Assembly (NCBI GenBank): GCA_963976435.1
Contig: CAXBKQ010000015.1
Span: forward strand, 1-64,000
DNA length: 64,000 bases
Direction: 5' to 3'
Source of the DNA: CAKZNE01 sp963976435
GTDB taxonomy: Bacteria; Bacteroidota; Bacteroidia; Flavobacteriales; Schleiferiaceae
The notes under the pieces were generated by a model, which searched no databases, was not told where the DNA came from, and was given only the letters and a program-made list of their open reading frames with translations. Numbering within the stretch: the stretch's first letter is position 1; each line of letters opens with the position of its first letter. This document shows, in pieces, positions 26,291 through 34,536 of this stretch. The position numbers were made by a program, and so were the translations under genes.

Positions 26291-27652
26291 ATGAAAACAA
26301 GCCACTGTATTCTTATTGTGGACGACGATGATGATGTCTTAACCTCTGCTCGCTTATTGCTTAAACAGCATTACTCTAAAGTTCACACCTGTTCTGATCC
26401 TACTCAATTAAACATCATTCTTTCCAAGCTTCAACCCGACCTTGTTCTCTTGGACATGAATTTTACTCGGGGAGTGAACGATGGTAAAGAAGGTCTTTAC
26501 TGGCTGAAAAGAATTAAGGAAGTGGCACTTGAAACCCAGGTGATTTTAATGACAGCCTATGGGGAAGTGGAACTTGCTGTGGAAGCCATTAAAAATGGAG
26601 CCTTTGATTTTGTTCTAAAGCCTTGGACAAATGAAAAGCTTTTAGCCACTGCTTCCAATGCCCTCAAATTAGCTAGCCAAAGTAAAAAGGTGGAACAACT
26701 GGAACAAACCAAATCCAATCTTGAAGAAAATTTGGGATTAAAAGATGAGGAGCTAAGTAGTAAATCACCGGCTATGAAATCCATAATGGAAACCATCTCC
26801 AAGGTGAGCTCCACAGATGCCAATATTTTACTGCTTGGTGAAAATGGTACCGGAAAAAGCGTTTTGGCAATGACCATCCACAGGCTCTCGCAAAGGAAAA
26901 GCAATCCATTTATTACGGTAGATTTAGGAGCTCTAAATGAAAATCTTTTTGAAAGCGAATTGTTTGGACATAAAAAAGGCTCCTTTACAGATGCCCAAAC
27001 GGATAAACCTGGAAGATTTGAAGTATCGCATGAAGGGTCTATCTTTTTGGATGAAATTGGAAATTTAAGTCCAGCCCTACAAGCCAAACTATTAACGGTA
27101 ATCCAAAACCGAAAGGTGACCAGAATTGGTGAAAACCGGGAAAGAAATATTGATGTTCGACTAATTTCCGCTACGAATATGCCAATTCAAGAAATGGTGG
27201 GTAATGGAAGATTTAGACAAGATTTACTTTATAGAATTAATACAGTAGAAATAGAGGTACCCCCACTGCGAAGCCGAAAAGAAGATATCCCCATTTTGGC
27301 GAATCGCTTTTTAAAACGATTTTCTAGAAAATATCATAAAGGTGAATTAATTCTTACCGAAGAGGCCTTGGATAGATTAATTGATTATCACTGGCCAGGA
27401 AATATTAGAGAGCTGGAACATTGTATGGAGAGGGCTGTGATAATGACGGATGGCAAGGAAATAAAGTCATTCGGTTTGCAATTGTCTGAATCCAATGGCG
27501 CACAACCATCTGGATTAAATTTGGAGGAAATGGAAAAACACCTTATCAATAAAGCCTTGGAAAAATATAAGGGAAATATTTCCCGAGCCGCTTCAGATCT
27601 TGGTCTAACCAGAGCAGCTTTATACAGAAGAATGGAAAAATATGACCTTTGA
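26291..27652 (+). CDS. Sigma-54-dependent (NtrC-type) response regulator
   Basis: 453 residues from ATG 26291 (MKTSHCILIVDDDDDVL), chosen because receiver domains start so; ATG 26273 would add six residues. Receiver domain ~1-120 with phospho-acceptor Asp55 ('LVLLDMNF'). AAA+ domain ~155-390: Walker A GENGTGKS (183-190), the sigma-54 contact loop as GSFTDA (230-235, in place of GAFTGA), Walker B 'SIFLDEIG'. A Fis-type HTH ends the protein ('GNISRAASDLGLTRAALYRRMEKY'). It activates sigma-54 promoters when phosphorylated by the kinase whose gene overlaps its 3' end. Targets unknown; the neighbouring ABC operon is a candidate. Confidence 0.95.
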   Translation: MKTSHCILIVDDDDDVLTSARLLLKQHYSKVHTCSDPTQLNIILSKLQPDLVLLDMNFTRGVNDGKEGLYWLKRIKEVALETQVILMTAYGEVELAVEAIKNGAFDFVLKPWTNEKLLATASNALKLASQSKKVEQLEQTKSNLEENLGLKDEELSSKSPAMKSIMETISKVSSTDANILLLGENGTGKSVLAMTIHRLSQRKSNPFITVDLGALNENLFESELFGHKKGSFTDAQTDKPGRFEVSHEGSIFLDEIGNLSPALQAKLLTVIQNRKVTRIGENRERNIDVRLISATNMPIQEMVGNGRFRQDLLYRINTVEIEVPPLRSRKEDIPILANRFLKRFSRKYHKGELILTEEALDRLIDYHWPGNIRELEHCMERAVIMTDGKEIKSFGLQLSESNGAQPSGLNLEEMEKHLINKALEKYKGNISRAASDLGLTRAALYRRMEKYDL

Positions 27653-28988
27653 TAAATTTACCATCCAAATAGTAGTAAGGGTCCTTCTCCTTTTACTAAG
27701 TATTCTTTCCTTCTCCTATTTTTGGTCGGAATACGATGGCTTATTATTTACCTATTGTCTTCTTGGGATAATAATTCTAGGACAGGTAATAGAATTTGTT
27801 CGTTTCTCAAACCATAGCAATCGACAGTTAAAAAAATTCTTAGAAGCTGTAAGTCACGATGACTTTTCTGTAACCTTTAGCAGTGATAAATTGGGAAGGA
27901 GCTTTTCGGATTTAAAGGAAAGTTTTTCAGAATTAATTGAAAAATTAAAAAATACCAGAGCCACGCAGCACGGACATTCAGAGCTTATGAACCTAGTTTT
28001 GGAAAGTGTGAAAATAGGATTAATTGTAGTGGATAAAAATGGGATGATCACCATAATGAATAAGTCTGCTCAAGAGATGTTGGAGATTCCTCAATTTTTC
28101 AGCTGGGAAATGTTCAGTAAAAAGAAACCAAATTTCGCTTCCCAATTAGGGCATTTCAATTTTGAAGGGAGAAAGTTAATTAGTTTAGATACCAAAGACT
28201 TTTATCTCGATCTCGATCATATTACATTGATGGGAGATGTTTACCATATTATTTCATTCTCAGATTTAAAAAATGAAATTGAACAAAAAGAGATTGAAGC
28301 TTGGCATAAGCTCATCGTTATATTGGCTCATGAGGTTATGAATTCCATTACACCTATTAGCTCCCTTTCTGAAACCATACAACAGATGCTCAGCGATAAA
28401 AATGGGCAAGCCATAAAACACGAAGATATAAATCAAGAAAAGGTTGAGGACATTCTGGTAGCCTTAAAAACCATAGTAAGAAGAAGTAGAGGAATGCTGA
28501 GTTTTGTAAATGAATACCGCAAACTCACCAAACTACCGGCACCGAATTTTGAGCTTTTTAATATTCAAGAATTTATGGAAGAGGTGCTACAATTGATGAG
28601 CCCTCAATTGGAAAAATCCAAAGTGGAAATAGAACTAAATATTGTTCAAAGCAGGCTGGGACTAAAAGCCGATCGCAAAATGATTGAGCAGGTGATGATA
28701 AACCTAATTGGCAATGCTATTTATGCCTTAGAAGATGCTGAAAATCCAACAATTAAAATTTCGGCAAAGCTCTCAGAAAACTATACCATTATTGATGTAG
28801 AAGATAATGGAAAAGGGATTTCTGAGGATATTATTCCTTCTATTTTTATTCCCTTCTTTTCTACTCGAAAAAATGGTTCTGGAATTGGGCTCACTCTTAG
28901 CAAGAATATCATGAAATTACATCAAGGAAATATTGCTGTACGCTCCACCATTAATAAAGGAACGCGGTTTAGCTTAACTTTTAAATAG
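27642..28988 (+). CDS. Membrane sensor histidine kinase, partner of the upstream regulator
   Basis: 448 residues. Two N-terminal membrane helices (VVRVLLLLLSILSFSYFW and LLFTYCLLGIIILGQVIEF) with almost no loop between, so membrane- or cytoplasm-sensing. A PAS-like domain follows (~125-215, 'GLIVVDKNGMITIMNKSAQEML'). The H-box is 'LAHEVMNSITPI' with His230. The ATPase domain has N-box 'MINLIGNAIYAL', G1 'DVEDNGKGIS' and G2 'GSGIGLTLSKNIM'. This is the NtrY-like type commonly paired with NtrC-type regulators. It overlaps the regulator gene by 11 bp. Confidence 0.94.
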   Translation: MTFDKFTIQIVVRVLLLLLSILSFSYFWSEYDGLLFTYCLLGIIILGQVIEFVRFSNHSNRQLKKFLEAVSHDDFSVTFSSDKLGRSFSDLKESFSELIEKLKNTRATQHGHSELMNLVLESVKIGLIVVDKNGMITIMNKSAQEMLEIPQFFSWEMFSKKKPNFASQLGHFNFEGRKLISLDTKDFYLDLDHITLMGDVYHIISFSDLKNEIEQKEIEAWHKLIVILAHEVMNSITPISSLSETIQQMLSDKNGQAIKHEDINQEKVEDILVALKTIVRRSRGMLSFVNEYRKLTKLPAPNFELFNIQEFMEEVLQLMSPQLEKSKVEIELNIVQSRLGLKADRKMIEQVMINLIGNAIYALEDAENPTIKISAKLSENYTIIDVEDNGKGISEDIIPSIFIPFFSTRKNGSGIGLTLSKNIMKLHQGNIAVRSTINKGTRFSLTFK

Positions 28989-29008
28989 AGCCCCATAGAG
29001 AATAGGGT

Positions 29009-30028
29009 TTATTCCACTTCCCAAGTATTGGATCCTGCTATAAGGGCATCCAAATCTCCTTCTCCTTTTAATTCTTTGGCCTGCTCTATTTGATCTATCA
29101 TTGCCTTTTCGTAGGTAAATCTTTCTTCGGTGTAAAAGATACCAAAAGGCCTAGGGAAGCTATTCTCGGTTATATGCTTATCGAAAAAGCGACTTAATAT
29201 ATGAGCTTTTAAGGGGTCCTTTTCATCGTGAATCCATAGATCTGAATGATCATCACCCTCCTCCAATTTTACAATTTCGGCTTGGGTTCCTTTTAATTTT
29301 AAACCTAAGCTTCCATTTCCGTAGATCAAAGGCTCACCTTGTCTTAATTGGATGGAGCTTAATGCTTTTTGCTTTTTATCTGTCCAAATTTCAAAGGCAG
29401 CATCATTAAAAACATTGCAATTTTGGTAAATCTCTACAAAGGAAGTCCCTTTATGTTCGTGGGCACGTTTTAATATTTCACGAAGGTGTATTGGGTCTCT
29501 ATCAACCGAACGGGCTACAAAGGTTGCATCTGCACCTAAGGCTAATGCCAAGGGGTTAAAAGGGTGGTCTATACTTCCTAATGGGCTAGATTTAGTGGCT
29601 TTCCCCAATTCAGAAGTTGGAGAATATTGACCTTTGGTAAGCCCATAAATTTCATTGTTAAACAATAAAATATTAACATCAAAATTCCTGCGTAATGCGT
29701 GAATTAATTGATTACCACCAATAGAAAGCCCATCGCCATCACCAGTAATAATCCACACACTTAAATCGGGGTTTGCTGCCTTTAATCCACTTGCTATGGC
29801 TGGTGCTCTTCCATGAATACTATGCATGCCATAGCTATTCATATAATAAGGAAATCGAGAACTGCAACCAATCCCAGAGATGAAAACCAAATTTTTTCTT
29901 TCTATTCCAAGCTCTGGCAAAACCGTTTGCATTTGTTTTAAAATGCTATAGTCTCCACAACCGGGGCACCAGCGAACATCTTGGTCGCTGCTAAAATCTT
30001 TTGCCGTTAATTTTGGAGCATCAGTCAT
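29009..30028 (-). CDS. korB: 2-oxoacid:ferredoxin oxidoreductase beta subunit
   Basis: 339 residues from the ATG at 30028 (MTDAPKLTAKDF), which overlaps the korA stop by 8 bp; an in-frame start eight codons upstream is less likely. 'RWCPGCGDYSIL' gives two ligands of the [4Fe-4S] cluster, and the thiamine-diphosphate/Mg site is 'GDGDGLSIGGNQLIHALRRN...LLFNNEIYGLTKGQ'. With KorA it oxidatively decarboxylates 2-oxoglutarate (or a related 2-oxoacid) to the acyl-CoA, reducing ferredoxin. Operon with korA and two Fe-S assembly genes. Confidence 0.93.
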   Translation of the reverse strand: MTDAPKLTAKDFSSDQDVRWCPGCGDYSILKQMQTVLPELGIERKNLVFISGIGCSSRFPYYMNSYGMHSIHGRAPAIASGLKAANPDLSVWIITGDGDGLSIGGNQLIHALRRNFDVNILLFNNEIYGLTKGQYSPTSELGKATKSSPLGSIDHPFNPLALALGADATFVARSVDRDPIHLREILKRAHEHKGTSFVEIYQNCNVFNDAAFEIWTDKKQKALSSIQLRQGEPLIYGNGSLGLKLKGTQAEIVKLEEGDDHSDLWIHDEKDPLKAHILSRFFDKHITENSFPRPFGIFYTEERFTYEKAMIDQIEQAKELKGEGDLDALIAGSNTWEVE

Positions 30029-31856
30029 TCGTTTCTTCTTTGATTTTATCAAATATCTCCTGTGCTTTAAAAGGCAAGCCTTTGATTTTATTTAAAGGAA
30101 TTACAGCCTTGCAAAACTCCTGTTGAACTAACTTATTCAACTGACCATTATTTAGCTCAGGTACAATAACTTTTTCAAATTTCTCTAAAACTTTTCCAAG
30201 GTCATTATGAAAAGGAAAGAGATGTTTTAAATGCAATTGAGCCACTTTCATTCCGGCTTCTCTTGCCCATCGTACCGCAACTTTTATGGATCCTTTTGTA
30301 GACCCCCAGCCCAGTACTAATATGGCATCTTGTTCATCACCTTGAATAAATTCTAATGGGGGATAAGTATCGGAGATTTTTGCAACTTTCGCGGCTCTAA
30401 TCTTCACCATATTTTGATGATTCTCTGGATCATAGCTCACATTTCCAGTATTCTCTGCCTTTTCCAATCCACCCACTCTATGCTCCAAACCTTCTTGTCC
30501 GGGTAAGGCCCAGCTACGTACTAAATTTGCATCCCTTTCATAGGGAAAATAGGTCTCAGCATTTGCATTTGTAAGTGGCGCTTTTATCTCTTTGAACTGG
30601 GATGATTTAGGGAATTTCCAAGGTTCTGCACCATTGGCAATATAACCATCGGAAAGTAAGATTACCGGTGTCATATGTTCTACAGCAATTTTCACGGCTT
30701 CCATAGCTGTTTCAAAACAATCTGTTGGTGAATTGGCTGCAATAACGGGGATTGGGGCTTCGCCATTTCTTCCATAAATGGCCTGCATAAGATCGGCCTG
30801 CTCAGTTTTTGTTGGCAATCCTGTAGAAGGGCCACCTCTTTGCACATTAATAATTACCAAGGGAATTTCTAGCATCAAAGCTAGTCCTAAGGCCTCTCCT
30901 TTAAGTGCCATTCCAGGACCTGATGTTGCAGTAATTCCTAAGGAACCTGCAAAGGATGCTCCTATAGCGGCGGTAACAGCTGCAATTTCATCTTCTGCTT
31001 GGAAAGTTTTTAAACCAAAATTTTTATGTCTGGCTAAAAAATGAAGAATATCAGAGGCTGGGGTAATGGGGTATCCAGCAAAAAATGCCGATAAATTTGC
31101 TTTTTGCGCAGCGGTAATCAAACCCAAACCCAATGCTTGATTTCCGACAATATTTCTATAGGTTCCAGGTGCTAGCTTGGCTTTTTCCACCTGATATCTT
31201 GTGATAGCCTCAATGGTTTCACCATAATGAAAGCCAGCGTTTAAGGCAGCGATATTTGCTTTTAATACTATTGGTTTATTGGCAAATTTTTCAGTCAGGA
31301 AATCAATGGTACCTTTTGTTTCTCTATGATAAAGCCAGTATACGAAACCAAGGGCGAACATGTTTTTGGAACGATCTTTTTCCTTCATTCCTAGTTCATA
31401 ATCCTTTAGGGCTTCGCGGTTAATTTTGGTGATATCAATTCTGTGAATTTGAAAATCGCCTTCAGGAATTTCATCCAAGGGATTCTGATTTTCATCTAGT
31501 CCTGCTAATTTCAAATTTCTTTTATCAAAACCAGCCTCATTGGCGATGATGGTACCTCCCTTTTTTAGATTGTTGAAGTTTTTGCTAAATGCTGCGGCAT
31601 TCATAGCTACAAGCACATCTGCTTCTGCACCGGGGGTGTCTATTTCCACACTTCCAAAATGGATTTGAAATCCTGAGACACCTGCAACGGTTCCTATTGG
31701 GGCTCTAATTTCGGCGGGAAAATCTGGAAAGGTACTTAGGTCATTACCAAATTTGGCCGTAGTATTGGTGAATTGTGACCCAGTTAGCTGAATCCCATCA
31801 CCAGAGTCGCCCGAAAAATGAATGGTAACTTTTTTTAAAACCTTTTCTTCAAACAT
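30021..31856 (-). CDS. korA: 2-oxoacid:ferredoxin oxidoreductase, fused gamma-alpha subunit
   Basis: 611 residues: an N-terminal gamma domain (~1-190, 'HFSGDSGDGIQLTGSQF' and 'DVLVAMNAAAF') fused to the alpha domain (~215-600, 'GNQALGLGLITAAQKANLSAFFAGYPITPASDIL', with the CoA-contacting 'YPITPSS'-like motif as YPITPAS). The fused form is usual for Bacteroidota KorA. It follows the NifU-like gene by 2 bp and overlaps korB, so the four genes form one operon. 2-Oxoglutarate is the likeliest substrate, but pyruvate or branched-chain keto acids cannot be excluded. Confidence 0.93.
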   Translation of the reverse strand: MFEEKVLKKVTIHFSGDSGDGIQLTGSQFTNTTAKFGNDLSTFPDFPAEIRAPIGTVAGVSGFQIHFGSVEIDTPGAEADVLVAMNAAAFSKNFNNLKKGGTIIANEAGFDKRNLKLAGLDENQNPLDEIPEGDFQIHRIDITKINREALKDYELGMKEKDRSKNMFALGFVYWLYHRETKGTIDFLTEKFANKPIVLKANIAALNAGFHYGETIEAITRYQVEKAKLAPGTYRNIVGNQALGLGLITAAQKANLSAFFAGYPITPASDILHFLARHKNFGLKTFQAEDEIAAVTAAIGASFAGSLGITATSGPGMALKGEALGLALMLEIPLVIINVQRGGPSTGLPTKTEQADLMQAIYGRNGEAPIPVIAANSPTDCFETAMEAVKIAVEHMTPVILLSDGYIANGAEPWKFPKSSQFKEIKAPLTNANAETYFPYERDANLVRSWALPGQEGLEHRVGGLEKAENTGNVSYDPENHQNMVKIRAAKVAKISDTYPPLEFIQGDEQDAILVLGWGSTKGSIKVAVRWAREAGMKVAQLHLKHLFPFHNDLGKVLEKFEKVIVPELNNGQLNKLVQQEFCKAVIPLNKIKGLPFKAQEIFDKIKEETND

Positions 31857-31858
31857 TT

Positions 31859-32119
31859 CTACGCTTCCTCGAGTTTGCTAATCTCTATAACTTTAAGCAC
31901 CTCTGGAGCATGCTTCTTTACGGTCATTTCCACACCGGATTTTAGGGTCATCTGATTTACAGAGCATCCTTTGCAAGCCCCATGAAGCTTTACCTTTACT
32001 GTACCATCTTCATCAAGTTCAATAAAACTAATATCTCCACCATCAGAATTGAGGAAAGGTCTAATTTCATTGAGAGCTAAATTTATTTTGGCAATGGTAT
32101 TTTCTCTATTTTCTATCAT
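31859..32119 (-). CDS. NifU-like Fe-S scaffold/carrier protein
   Basis: 86 residues forming a single NifU C-terminal (Nfu) domain. The cluster-binding motif CKGC is at Cys49 and Cys52 ('LHGACKGCSVNQMTLKSGVE'), and 'IRPFLNSDGGDISFIEL' is the usual N-terminal helix-strand. Such proteins carry [4Fe-4S] clusters to target enzymes. Located between mrp (10 bp) and korA (2 bp), it is well placed to mature the KorAB cluster; that link is inference. Confidence 0.94.
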   Translation of the reverse strand: MIENRENTIAKINLALNEIRPFLNSDGGDISFIELDEDGTVKVKLHGACKGCSVNQMTLKSGVEMTVKKHAPEVLKVIEISKLEEA

Positions 32120-32129
32120 AATAATCCCT

Positions 32130-33260
32130 TTATACGGCAGAACAGCCGGCCATAGTAGTAATTCTGGTTATCTCAGTGGCTGGTAATTCTTCATTTCGCT
32201 TTGCCAGTTGAGCCACCATATTCCGTGTCATTTCCTCATATGCCTGACTAACAGGTGTATTGTCTTGCAATGCTGCTGGTCTACCAACATCTCCTGCCTC
32301 TCTTATGCTTTGCACCAAAGGGATTTCCCCTAAAAATGGGATATCCATTTCATGGCAAAGATGTTTTACACCGTCCTTTCCAAATATATAGTATTTGTTA
32401 TCGGGTAATTCTGCTGGAGTGAAGTGAGACATATTTTCCACCATCCCTAAAACGGGCACATTAATATTTTCAATTTTAAACATTCCCACTCCTTTGCGAG
32501 CATCTGCTAGTGCTACATTTTGAGGGGTGCTTACAATTACGGCTCCAGTAATGGGTACTGCTTGTACAGTGCTTAGGTGAATATCACCAGTTCCTGGAGG
32601 AAGGTCTATCAATAAAAAATCCAACTCTCCCCAATGAGCATCTCTAATCAACTGGTTTAATGCTTTGCTAGCCATTGGTCCTCTCCACACTACGGCCTGA
32701 TTGGTACCGGCAAAAAATCCTATTGACAATAGTTTTACACCATAGCTTTCTACCGGCTCCATTTTATCTTTTCCATCCACATGAATGGAGCTTGGCCTTG
32801 CATTTACAACATCGAACATTGTGGGTTGTGAAGGTCCGTAAATATCAGCATCCACAAGTCCTACTTTAAAGCCCATATTGACCAGAGAAACGGCAATATT
32901 TGCGGATACTGTAGATTTTCCTACTCCCCCCTTTCCAGATGCAATAGCGATGATATTTTTCACCCCCGGTAATTTTGCTCCCCTTATCATGGTGGCTTGC
33001 TCTTGTGCCTTAGTTGGGACCTCGAGATTTATTTTTATTTGAAGTTTTTGATCAACCTCAGCATGTATGGCTTTTAAAATATCAACCTCTAACTTTTTCT
33101 TTACATGCAAGGCTGGGGACAAACTAATTGCATCAACAATTACCTCATTACCAAAAATTTGCACATTTTTTACATGACCTGCAGCAACTAAATCATTATT
33201 GGTATCTGTGCTATTTACCTTTTTTAGCGCCTCTAATATTTCGCTCTTTTTAAAGCCCAT
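32130..33260 (-). CDS. apbC: Mrp/ApbC-type Fe-S carrier ATPase
   Basis: 376 residues. The N-terminal DUF59/MIP18-like domain (~1-90) is followed by a P-loop ATPase: deviant Walker A 'ASGKGGVGKST' (~106-115), 'GLVDADIYGPSQPTMF', 'LIDLPPGTGDIHLST'. The CxxC of many Mrp proteins is not seen; in its place is 'NMSHFTPAELPDNKYYIFGKDG'. Function: transfer of Fe-S clusters to apo-enzymes. First gene of the mrp-nifU-korA-korB operon; on the minus strand TACCTTTG (33287-33280) is a good -7 box 20 bp before the start. Confidence 0.93.
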   Translation of the reverse strand: MGFKKSEILEALKKVNSTDTNNDLVAAGHVKNVQIFGNEVIVDAISLSPALHVKKKLEVDILKAIHAEVDQKLQIKINLEVPTKAQEQATMIRGAKLPGVKNIIAIASGKGGVGKSTVSANIAVSLVNMGFKVGLVDADIYGPSQPTMFDVVNARPSSIHVDGKDKMEPVESYGVKLLSIGFFAGTNQAVVWRGPMASKALNQLIRDAHWGELDFLLIDLPPGTGDIHLSTVQAVPITGAVIVSTPQNVALADARKGVGMFKIENINVPVLGMVENMSHFTPAELPDNKYYIFGKDGVKHLCHEMDIPFLGEIPLVQSIREAGDVGRPAALQDNTPVSQAYEEMTRNMVAQLAKRNEELPATEITRITTMAGCSAV

Positions 33261-33396
33261 ATTTCATTTTAAATAGAAGACAAAGGTAACCAATATCCCC
33301 CATCTTTAGAATGATTATAAGTAAAGTCAATAGCATGATTTCAACATTGGCATAAAGCCAGAAGAACTAAGGCATTTCGTCGATTTTAAAAAAGGA

Positions 33397-33843
33397 CTAG
33401 CCAGGTCTTTCCATGGAATATTTATCAAAACCACCACCAAAGCCATTGGCTTCAATCTTTTTGATTGTAAATCCCATTTTCTCGTAAAAGCCAAATGTAA
33501 ACTGCGAAGTTTCTAGCATGGCAGGATGCTTAGGAAATAGCTCCTTCATTTTATTAACCCTGAATTGAGTAAATTCTCTTCCTATTCCTTTTCCATGATG
33601 GTCAGAATGTACCATGCCCCAAGAAAGACCAGCTTTATTAAATCTATCATCTAAAAATACCCCACCGCAAGCCAGAATTTCAGCATCTTTTATAGCCACA
33701 AAATATTCTTCCCTATTGCAGTTATCCAACCATTTATCAAATAAGGGCCTTTCATGTTCTGCAAAATATTTAGGATGGTTGCTTTCAAAAAGCTCCATGC
33801 ATCTACTTTTATCTTGCTTCCTGTAATTTCTAATCTCTAGCAT
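33397..33843 (-). CDS. GNAT-family N-acetyltransferase
   Basis: 148 residues, a single GNAT domain. The N-terminus 'LEIRNYRKQDKSRCMELFESNHP' is beta1-alpha1; the acetyl-CoA loop is 'MVHSDHHGKGIGREFTQFRVNKM' (motif A, QxxGxG/A-like as HHGKGIG); 'TSQFTFGFYEKMGFTI' is motif B. The acceptor substrate cannot be predicted. It lies 12 bp downstream of the methyltransferase gene on the same strand, so the two are probably co-transcribed. Confidence 0.88.
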   Translation of the reverse strand: MLEIRNYRKQDKSRCMELFESNHPKYFAEHERPLFDKWLDNCNREEYFVAIKDAEILACGGVFLDDRFNKAGLSWGMVHSDHHGKGIGREFTQFRVNKMKELFPKHPAMLETSQFTFGFYEKMGFTIKKIEANGFGGGFDKYSMERPG

Positions 33844-33855
33844 TTTAAAGAAAAT

Positions 33856-34536
33856 TTAAGCCTTAAGGCATATCCAAGCTCCATACATTAAGGCCTGATG
33901 ATATCGCAATGGTTTTTCAAACCCTGCCTGACTTAATAGTTCGAAAAACCTGTCTTCAGGAATAAAATGAATTTCTTCCAATATTCTTTGCGACATTTCC
34001 TTTACCATTTGCGGGCTTATCTCTTCGGGCAGGGTGCTCGCCAGCAATTGTAATTTTTGGCGAATTACTTCTTGAGTGCCAAACATATCGAGGATAAGAA
34101 GGGGAGCTGATTTTTTTAATCGATTGGAAATATCCTTGAGCAGATTAGCTTTTGCGCCATTATCTGGCAAAAAGTGAAGCACCAAACTCAAGGTTGCGGC
34201 ATCGTACTTCATACCTTCTGGCAAACCTTTTACCTGCCCAACAATTAACTTTTGACTATTAAATAATCGGAGCTTCTTTCTTGCTATACCGATCATATCT
34301 CGAGAAGGATCCACTCCCGTGATATTCCATTTCCCTTCTTGAAGAAGAAATTGTTGCATTTCATTTCCTGTACCGCAGCCAGCTACCAGCAATTGTATAT
34401 CTGAACTTTTGGGAATATACTTAGAAAGGTAGGCAGGCATACTTTCCATTAAATAGTCATAGGTAGGAATAGAAATCCTTATTCTCTCATCATATTCAGA
34501 GGCCCGTTCGTGGTCAAATTTTCCTAATTCCTGCAT
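33856..34536 (-). CDS. Class I SAM-dependent methyltransferase
   Basis: 226 residues. SAM-binding motif I is 'LLVAGCGTGNEMQQFLL', motif II 'WNITGVDPSRDMIGIA', and post-motif 'YDAATLSLVLHFLPDNGAKANLLKDISNRLK'. The start 'FDHERASEYDERIRISIPTYDYLME' resembles small-molecule methyltransferases of the Methyltransf_25 type. Substrate unknown. It begins at the base following the stop of the Nramp-like gene, so is cotranscribed with it and with the GNAT gene. Confidence 0.88.
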   Translation of the reverse strand: MQELGKFDHERASEYDERIRISIPTYDYLMESMPAYLSKYIPKSSDIQLLVAGCGTGNEMQQFLLQEGKWNITGVDPSRDMIGIARKKLRLFNSQKLIVGQVKGLPEGMKYDAATLSLVLHFLPDNGAKANLLKDISNRLKKSAPLLILDMFGTQEVIRQKLQLLASTLPEEISPQMVKEMSQRILEEIHFIPEDRFFELLSQAGFEKPLRYHQALMYGAWICLKA

